A stretch of DNA of 9,201 bases, from contig CAKMOD010000066.1 of assembly GCA_927910885.1 (NCBI GenBank), positions 1 through 9,201 of the forward strand. Reading direction: 5' to 3'. This stretch comes from an uncultured Prevotella sp. (GTDB lineage: Bacteria; Bacteroidota; Bacteroidia; Bacteroidales; Bacteroidaceae). The notes beneath the pieces are model-generated. The model saw only the letters and a list, made by a program, of their open reading frames with translations, searched no databases and was not told the DNA's origin. Position numbers and translations under genes: made by a program. Positions 4,558-9,201 of this stretch are shown piece after piece (position 1 is the first letter of the stretch; each line of letters opens with the position of its first letter).

Positions 4558-7500
4558 ATGATTCTTTTCTTCAGAACTCAGTCCAAAAGCGTGATTGCCA
4601 CAGAAGTCAATCATGCATTATCCGACGCAGAAATCAACGAACTTTGTTGGCTCTATGGCGATGCCACCTACTTGCAGAACGAACAGACACTGCAGGGTTA
4701 CTATGTGGGACCACGCCGTGAGATGATTACTCCTTGGAGTACGAATGCCGTCGAGATTACTCAAAACATGAGTCTTGACGGCATTTTGCGTATAGAGGAG
4801 TACTTCCCTGTAAGCAGCAAAGATGCTGATCACGACCCAATGTTGCAACGTATGTATGAGGGTTTGGACCAGACAATCTTCACTGTCAACCACGAGCCAG
4901 AGCCTATCAAGCGTGTGGAGGACTTAGAGAAGTTCAACGAAGAGGAAGGCTTAGCACTCTCACCTGAGGAGATGGAATATCTCCATAAGATTGAGAAGCA
5001 GAATGGGCGCCCCCTCACCGACTCTGAAATCTTCGGTTTCGCACAGATTAACTCTGAGCATTGCCGCCATAAGATTTTCGGTGGTGAGTTCGTCATTGAT
5101 GGTAAGGTGATGGAGAGCAGTCTCTTCAGCCTCATCAAGAAGACAACAAAAGAGAATCCCGGTAAGATTCTTTCAGCCTATAAAGACAATGTAGCATTCG
5201 CACAAGGTCCAGAGATTGAGCAGTTTGCGCCAGCAAACCAGAGCACATCCGACTATTTCCGTGTGAAACCTATTGAGAGTGTTATCTCTCTGAAAGCCGA
5301 GACCCACAACTTCCCAACTACCGTTGAACCATTCAATGGTGCTGCAACAGGTACGGGTGGTGAGATTCGCGACCGTATGGGCGGTGGCGTTGGTTCATGG
5401 CCTATCGCAGGAACAGCAGTCTATATGACCGCTTACCCTCGTCTGACAGAAGATGACGGTACAACTCCAGCCCTACGTGATTGGGAAGATATCCTTCCTG
5501 TTCGTCAGTGGCTCTACCAGACTCCAGAGCAGATTCTTATCAAGGCATCTAATGGTGCGAGCGATTTCGGTAATAAGTTCGGTCAGCCATTAATTACCGG
5601 TTCACTACTCACATTTGAACATCAAGAGAATGGTGAGAAGTATGCTTACGACAAGGTGATTATGCTTGCAGGTGGCGTTGGTTATGGAACTAAGCGCGAC
5701 TGTCTGAAGGGTGAGCCACAGGCTGGTAACAAGGTAGTTGTCGTTGGTGGCGATAACTACCGTATCGGACTTGGTGGTGGTTCAGTATCATCAGTTGATA
5801 CTGGTCGTTACTCAAATGGTATTGAGTTGAATGCCATACAGCGTGCTAACCCAGAGATGCAGAAACGTGCTTATAACCTCGTACGTGCATTGGTAGAAGA
5901 AGATAACAACCCAGTTGTTTCTATTCACGACCACGGTTCTGCTGGACACCTTAATTGTTTGAGTGAGCTTGTTGAAGAATGTGGTGGTAAGATTGATATG
6001 ACACAATTACCAATCGGTGATAAAACATTGAGTGCCAAGGAAATCATCGCCAACGAGTCACAAGAGCGCATGGGCTTGCTCATCGATGAGAAGCACCTCG
6101 ACCACGTGAAGAAGATTGCTGAGCGTGAGCGTGCACCAATGTATGTTGTTGGTGAGACTACAGGTGATGCTCACTTCTCATTTGTACAGGGCGATGGTGT
6201 AAAACCATTCGACTTAGACGTAGCACAGATGTTCGGTCATTCTCCAAAGACAATCATGAAGGATGAGACCGTTGAACGCAAATATGAGAATGTTTCTTAT
6301 AGTATAAATAAGGTGGAGGAATACCTCCAGCGTGTGCTTCAGTTGGAAGCTGTGGCATGTAAGGACTGGTTGACAAACAAGGTTGATCGCTCTGTTTCAG
6401 GTAAGGTAGCCCGTCAGCAGTGTCAGGGTGAGATTCAGTTGCCACTCTCAGACTGTGGTGTTGTAGCCTTAGACTATCGTGGCCACAAGGGTATCGCAAC
6501 CGCACTCGGTCACGCTCCGCAGGCAGGACTCGCATCACCAGAGGCAGGCTCTGTCCTTTCCGTAGCTGAATCATTGACCAACATTGTATGGGCACCATTG
6601 GCAGACGGCATGGATAGCCTGAGTCTTTCAGCCAACTGGATGTGGCCTTGTCGCTCACAGAAGGGTGAAGACGCACGTCTTTACAGTGCTGTTAAGGCAT
6701 TATCAGACTTCTGTTGTGCTATCGGTGTGAACGTTCCAACGGGTAAGGATTCACTTTCTCTGACTCAGCAATATCCTAATGGAGACAAGATTATCTCTCC
6801 AGGAACCGTCATTGTTACCAGTGGTGGTGAAGTGAGCGACGTGCGTCAGGTGGTTTCTCCAGTACTTGTAAACGACAAGAACACACGCCTCTATCATATC
6901 GACTTTAGCTTTGACGAGCAGCGGTTAGGTGGTTCAGCCTTTGCACAGAGCCTCGGCAAGATTGGCAGTGACGTTCCAACCGTGAAAGAGCCACAGTATT
7001 TCTGCGACTGTTTCGATGCCGTACAAGAGATGATTCGTCGTGGATGGATACTCGCTGGACACGACATTTCAGCAGGTGGTTTGATTACAACATTGCTTGA
7101 GATGACCTTTGCCAACGCTAAGGGTGGTCTTAACATCAACCTCCATGACATCAAGGGCGACGACACCATCAAGAAGCTTTTTGCAGAGAATCCGGGTGTA
7201 GTTATTCAGGTTGCTGACGAACATAAGGAAGAAGTCAAAGAGTTCTTGACAGAGAACTGCATCGGCTTTGCTCGCATCGGTACTCCAAGTCCAGATAAAC
7301 GCACGCTCAGTATCGCTGATGGTGATTGGAAGACAGTCTTCGATATTGATGCAATGCGTGAAACATGGTATAAGACATCTTACCTTCTCGACCGCAAGCA
7401 GAGTATGAATGGCATGGCTAAGAAGCGTGTTCAGAACTACAAGAAGCAGCCAATCGAGATGAAGTTCAATGCTGACTTCACTGGTACTCTCCAGCAGTAT

Positions 7501-8304
7501 GGACTCGATGCAGACCGTTGGAAGACTTCAACACCTAACACCCAACACCCAACACCAAAGGCAGCTATCATTCGTGAGAAGGGTACTAATGGTGAGCGTG
7601 AGATGGCTTACGCACTCTATTTGGCAGGTTTCGAGGTGAAGGACGTTATGATGACCGACCTCATCACAGGCCGTGAGACCTTGGAAGAGGTAAACATGAT
7701 TGTCTTCTGTGGTGGTTTCTCTAACTCTGACGTACTCGGTTCAGCAAAGGGATGGGCTGGTGCTTTCCTCTACAATCCAAAGGCAAAGCAGGCACTCGAC
7801 CGCTTCTATGCACGTGAAGATACACTCTCATTGGGTATATGTAATGGCTGTCAGTTGATGGTTGAGTTGAACCTTATCAACCCAGAACACAAGCATCGTG
7901 CTCACCTCTGCCACAATACCAGCAAGAAGTTTGAGAGTTCATTCTTGAACTTGACTATTCCACAGAACAATAGTGTAATGTTCGGTTCTTTGAGCGGTAA
8001 CAAACTCGGTATCTGGGTAGCACACGGTGAGGGTCGTTTCTACCTCCCAGAGGCAGAAGATAAGTACAATATCATCGCTAAATACAACTACGCTGAATAT
8101 CCAGGTAACCCTAACGGCTCTGACTACAATGTAGCAGGTATCTGCTCTGCAGACGGCCGTCACCTTGCAATGATGCCACACTTGGAGCGTGCTATCTTCC
8201 CATGGCAGCAGGCTTACTATCCACGTGAGCGTCGTCAGGACGAGGTTACACCATGGATTGAGGCATTTGTAAATGCTCGCAAATGGGTTGAAAGCAAATT
8301 GTAA
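4558..8304 (+). CDS. purL: Phosphoribosylformylglycinamidine synthase, fused large form (PurL)
   Basis: This 1248-residue cytosolic enzyme catalyses the ATP- and glutamine-dependent conversion of FGAR to FGAM, the fourth step of purine synthesis (EC 6.3.5.3). It is the single-chain type, with PurS-like, PurL and PurQ parts in one protein. The N-terminal PurS-like part (about 1-150) is followed by the linker signature NSEHCRHK (165-172). The first AIRS-type half holds KAETHNFPTT (246-255, His250) and the glycine-rich GGDNYRIGLGGGS (about 397-409). The second half holds SGKVARQQ (614-621), PTGKDSLSL (727-735) and GHDISAGG (834-841). The class I glutaminase domain starts near 1002 with GIC-NGC (nucleophile Cys1095) and PHLE (His1208, Glu1210), so it looks active. 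Length is close to the usual 1230-1300. One oddity is an 11-residue repeat-encoded insert (STPNTQHPTPK, 991-1001) in the linker before the glutaminase domain. Gene order gives no purine operon; it appears monocistronic. Confidence 0.97.
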   Translation: MILFFRTQSKSVIATEVNHALSDAEINELCWLYGDATYLQNEQTLQGYYVGPRREMITPWSTNAVEITQNMSLDGILRIEEYFPVSSKDADHDPMLQRMYEGLDQTIFTVNHEPEPIKRVEDLEKFNEEEGLALSPEEMEYLHKIEKQNGRPLTDSEIFGFAQINSEHCRHKIFGGEFVIDGKVMESSLFSLIKKTTKENPGKILSAYKDNVAFAQGPEIEQFAPANQSTSDYFRVKPIESVISLKAETHNFPTTVEPFNGAATGTGGEIRDRMGGGVGSWPIAGTAVYMTAYPRLTEDDGTTPALRDWEDILPVRQWLYQTPEQILIKASNGASDFGNKFGQPLITGSLLTFEHQENGEKYAYDKVIMLAGGVGYGTKRDCLKGEPQAGNKVVVVGGDNYRIGLGGGSVSSVDTGRYSNGIELNAIQRANPEMQKRAYNLVRALVEEDNNPVVSIHDHGSAGHLNCLSELVEECGGKIDMTQLPIGDKTLSAKEIIANESQERMGLLIDEKHLDHVKKIAERERAPMYVVGETTGDAHFSFVQGDGVKPFDLDVAQMFGHSPKTIMKDETVERKYENVSYSINKVEEYLQRVLQLEAVACKDWLTNKVDRSVSGKVARQQCQGEIQLPLSDCGVVALDYRGHKGIATALGHAPQAGLASPEAGSVLSVAESLTNIVWAPLADGMDSLSLSANWMWPCRSQKGEDARLYSAVKALSDFCCAIGVNVPTGKDSLSLTQQYPNGDKIISPGTVIVTSGGEVSDVRQVVSPVLVNDKNTRLYHIDFSFDEQRLGGSAFAQSLGKIGSDVPTVKEPQYFCDCFDAVQEMIRRGWILAGHDISAGGLITTLLEMTFANAKGGLNINLHDIKGDDTIKKLFAENPGVVIQVADEHKEEVKEFLTENCIGFARIGTPSPDKRTLSIADGDWKTVFDIDAMRETWYKTSYLLDRKQSMNGMAKKRVQNYKKQPIEMKFNADFTGTLQQYGLDADRWKTSTPNTQHPTPKAAIIREKGTNGEREMAYALYLAGFEVKDVMMTDLITGRETLEEVNMIVFCGGFSNSDVLGSAKGWAGAFLYNPKAKQALDRFYAREDTLSLGICNGCQLMVELNLINPEHKHRAHLCHNTSKKFESSFLNLTIPQNNSVMFGSLSGNKLGIWVAHGEGRFYLPEAEDKYNIIAKYNYAEYPGNPNGSDYNVAGICSADGRHLAMMPHLERAIFPWQQAYYPRERRQDEVTPWIEAFVNARKWVESKL
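7528..7560 (+). repeat. CA-rich coding repeat, copy 1 (inside purL)
   Basis: These 33 nt consist mainly of ACACC/AACACCC units and encode STPNTQHPTPK, residues 991-1001 of PurL. They match 8495-8527 at 28 of 33 positions with no gap and in the same reading frame. Three of the five differences are silent third-position changes that alter nothing; one changes Thr to Ser. The site is the linker between the synthetase core and the glutaminase domain. Confidence 0.8.
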
Positions 8305-8324
8305 AGTTTGCCCCTCCCCTATTG

Positions 8325-8350
8325 AAGGTGTAATAGATTAGCACACCTTT
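8325..8350 (+). terminator. Probable weak terminator of purL
   Basis: AAGGTGT (8325-8331) pairs exactly with ACACCTT (8343-8349) over an 11-nt loop. TTAATATATATAG follows. The stem is adequate but the T-tract is poor. It starts 21 nt after the purL stop, where a terminator would be expected. Confidence 0.45.
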
Positions 8351-8374
8351 AATATATATAGACTACACTGAGAA

Positions 8375-8429
8375 ACGCCCTCATCTGAGTAATATTACCT
8401 AATAGGTATATGTGAACAGATGGGGGCGT
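8375..8429. repeat. Long hairpin between purL and the chromate transporter
   Basis: ACGCCCTCATCTG (8375-8387) pairs with CAGATGGGGGCGT (8417-8429) over 13 positions, 12 canonical and one T-G. The enclosed loop holds a second stem, TACCT-AAT-AGGTA (8396-8408). No T-run follows on the plus strand; on the minus strand GGGCGTTTCTC follows. It ends 44 nt before the GTG start of the transporter gene. It may be a second purL terminator, a structured leader of the transporter mRNA, or a dispersed palindrome. I see no promoter consensus between it and the transporter gene. Confidence 0.6.
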
Positions 8430-8473
8430 CCGTAGCTCTCAAACATTGATTTCACTATAAATAACAAGACACA

Positions 8474-9067
8474 GTGGACAAAGATAACATTTCATCAACA
8501 CCCAACACTCAACACCCATCACCCAAAGGCTTCTACTGGGAAGCTTTCAAAACCTTCTTTAAGATTGGAGCCTTCACACTTGGCGGTGGCTATGCTATGA
8601 TTTCAATTATCCAAAATGAAGTCGTAGTGAAGAGAAAGTGGATTCCAGAAGACCAGTTTGTTGACCTGATAGCTGTTGCACAAAGCTGTCCTGGTGTCCT
8701 TGCTGCAAACATCAGTGTCTTTGTAGGATATAAGATGCGAAAGACACCGGGTGCACTCGTCACTTGTTTAGGTGCTATTCTCCCCTCATTCCTCATCATT
8801 CTTTGTATAGCTCTCTTCTTCCATCAGTTTATGGACATCCCATGGGTGGCAGCAATGTTCCGTGGAATACGCCCTGCAGTGGTTGCCTTGATAGCTGTAC
8901 CAACCTTCACATTGGCTAAAAGTGCTAAAATATCATTGGCAAACTGTTGGATTCCTATTGTTACCTCCATTGCCATTTGGCTGTTAGGTGTCAATCCTGT
9001 TTACGCAATTCTTACTGCAGGATTAGGTGGATTCCTTTATGGGAAGTTTATTAAACCAACGGAGTGA
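8474..9067 (+). CDS. chrA: Chromate transporter (CHR family), first short-chain subunit
   Basis: This is a 197-residue membrane protein of the short-chain CHR type, in which two half-size proteins, encoded side by side, pair to make the transporter. Family landmarks are FFKIGAFTLGGGYAM (28-42), the substrate-path motif CPGVLAANIS (72-81) and FRGIRPAVVALI (129-140), with about five or six hydrophobic segments through residue 190. CHR proteins export chromate or act as anion (sulfate-related) carriers; the true substrate here is unknown. The start must be the GTG at 8474: an in-frame TAA lies 12 nt upstream and no ATG occurs before the first membrane segment. The first 18 residues are an odd hydrophilic extension encoded largely by a repeat (STPNTQHPSPK, 8-18). 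The partner gene begins 91 nt downstream. Confidence 0.88.
   Translation: MDKDNISSTPNTQHPSPKGFYWEAFKTFFKIGAFTLGGGYAMISIIQNEVVVKRKWIPEDQFVDLIAVAQSCPGVLAANISVFVGYKMRKTPGALVTCLGAILPSFLIILCIALFFHQFMDIPWVAAMFRGIRPAVVALIAVPTFTLAKSAKISLANCWIPIVTSIAIWLLGVNPVYAILTAGLGGFLYGKFIKPTE
8495..8527 (+). repeat. CA-rich coding repeat, copy 2 (N-terminus of the chromate transporter)
   Basis: This 33-nt segment encodes STPNTQHPSPK, residues 8-18, matching the PurL insert at 10 of 11 residues and 28 of 33 bases. It lies ahead of the conserved CHR fold, where relatives usually begin only a few residues before the first membrane helix. Because no start codon follows it before the fold, the repeat must be translated if the protein is made. 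Confidence 0.8.
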
Positions 9068-9069
9068 GA

Positions 9070-9104
9070 TACCTCCCCCAGCCCCTCCAAAGGAGGGGAG
9101 AGCC
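9070..9104. repeat. GC-rich palindromic interspersed repeat between the two CHR genes
   Basis: CCCCTCC (9082-9088) and GGAGGGG (9092-9098) form a perfect 7-bp stem with loop AAA, flanked by ACCTCCCCCAG and AGAGCC. I recall near-identical CCCCTCC-AAA-GGAGGGG elements dispersed between genes in Prevotella. There is no T-tract, so it is not a clear terminator, though it could reduce read-through or stabilise the upstream mRNA. A half-like run, GCCCCTCCCCT, occurs just after purL (8310-8320). Confidence 0.65.
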
Positions 9105-9158
9105 TAACGGCATATAACTTCGCAAGAGAAATAGCATACTAATAACAGAAACAACAAC

Positions 9159-9201
9159 ATGATATACTTAGAACTTTTCTATACTTTCTTTATCATCGGA
9201 C
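9159..9201 (+). CDS. Chromate transporter, second subunit (partial, runs off the right edge)
   Basis: ATG at 9159 opens a frame encoding MIYLELFYTFFIIG before the window ends. This matches the usual start of the second half-size CHR protein, whose first helix reads like LFxTFFxIGxFxFGGG. The position 91 nt after the first CHR gene, on the same strand, supports the call. Upstream is A-rich (CAGAAACAACAAC) with no Shine-Dalgarno sequence, as is common in Bacteroidetes. Only 14 residues are visible, so the call rests mainly on context. Confidence 0.7.
   Translation, partial: MIYLELFYTFFIIG

Noticed and set aside
6254..6676. 140-codon minus-strand ORF within purL
   Set aside because: It lies wholly inside a strongly conserved coding gene, has shadow-type composition (rich in Arg, Ser, Pro, Leu), and has no start context of its own. 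The other minus-strand ORFs in purL are the same.

Overview
The window looks like the chromosome of a Bacteroidales bacterium, most likely an oral-type Prevotella. This rests on TAnnTTTG-type -7 promoter elements, A-rich start regions with no strong Shine-Dalgarno sequence, lipoprotein-rich gene content, a large single-chain PurL, and interspersed repeats of a kind I associate with Prevotella. The genus is an inference from style; no rRNA is present to prove it.

Layout. (a) 1-115, minus strand: a strong TACCTTTG promoter and a leader with a boxA-like antitermination motif, reading out of the left edge. I infer that a 16S rRNA operon starts just outside the window. (b) 287-1982, minus strand: a lipid-anchored OmpA-like peptidoglycan-binding protein with its own distal promoter, a 45-residue putative membrane protein 7 nt downstream, a strong intrinsic terminator, then a DUF1304-family four-helix membrane protein. 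(c) 2049-3808: an AT-rich accessory island. It holds a truncated transposase, two small unknown lipoproteins, and two direct copies (about 90 nt, about 90% identical) of the insertion-sequence 5' end bracketing the lipoprotein genes. A perfect 13-bp hairpin sits just before the first lipoprotein, whose reading frame appears to be broken near its 3' end. (d) 3809-4514: about 700 nt of gene-free DNA with a structured interspersed repeat, a long fold-back and possibly decayed coding sequence. (e) 4515-8304, plus strand: purL, the fused FGAM synthase of purine biosynthesis, with a -7 element 35 nt before its start. (f) 8325-9201: two hairpins, then a pair of short chromate-transporter (CHR) proteins. 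The second runs off the right edge, and the two are separated by a GC-rich palindromic repeat.

The most unusual observation is a 33-nt CA-rich repeat found twice in coding DNA in the same reading frame. It encodes STPNTQHPTPK in the linker before the glutaminase domain of PurL and STPNTQHPSPK at the extreme N-terminus of the unrelated chromate transporter. This suggests a small interspersed element that inserts into genes and is tolerated at domain borders. The core genes (purL, OmpA-like, CHR pair) are ordinary. The novelty lies in the repeats and the lipoprotein island.
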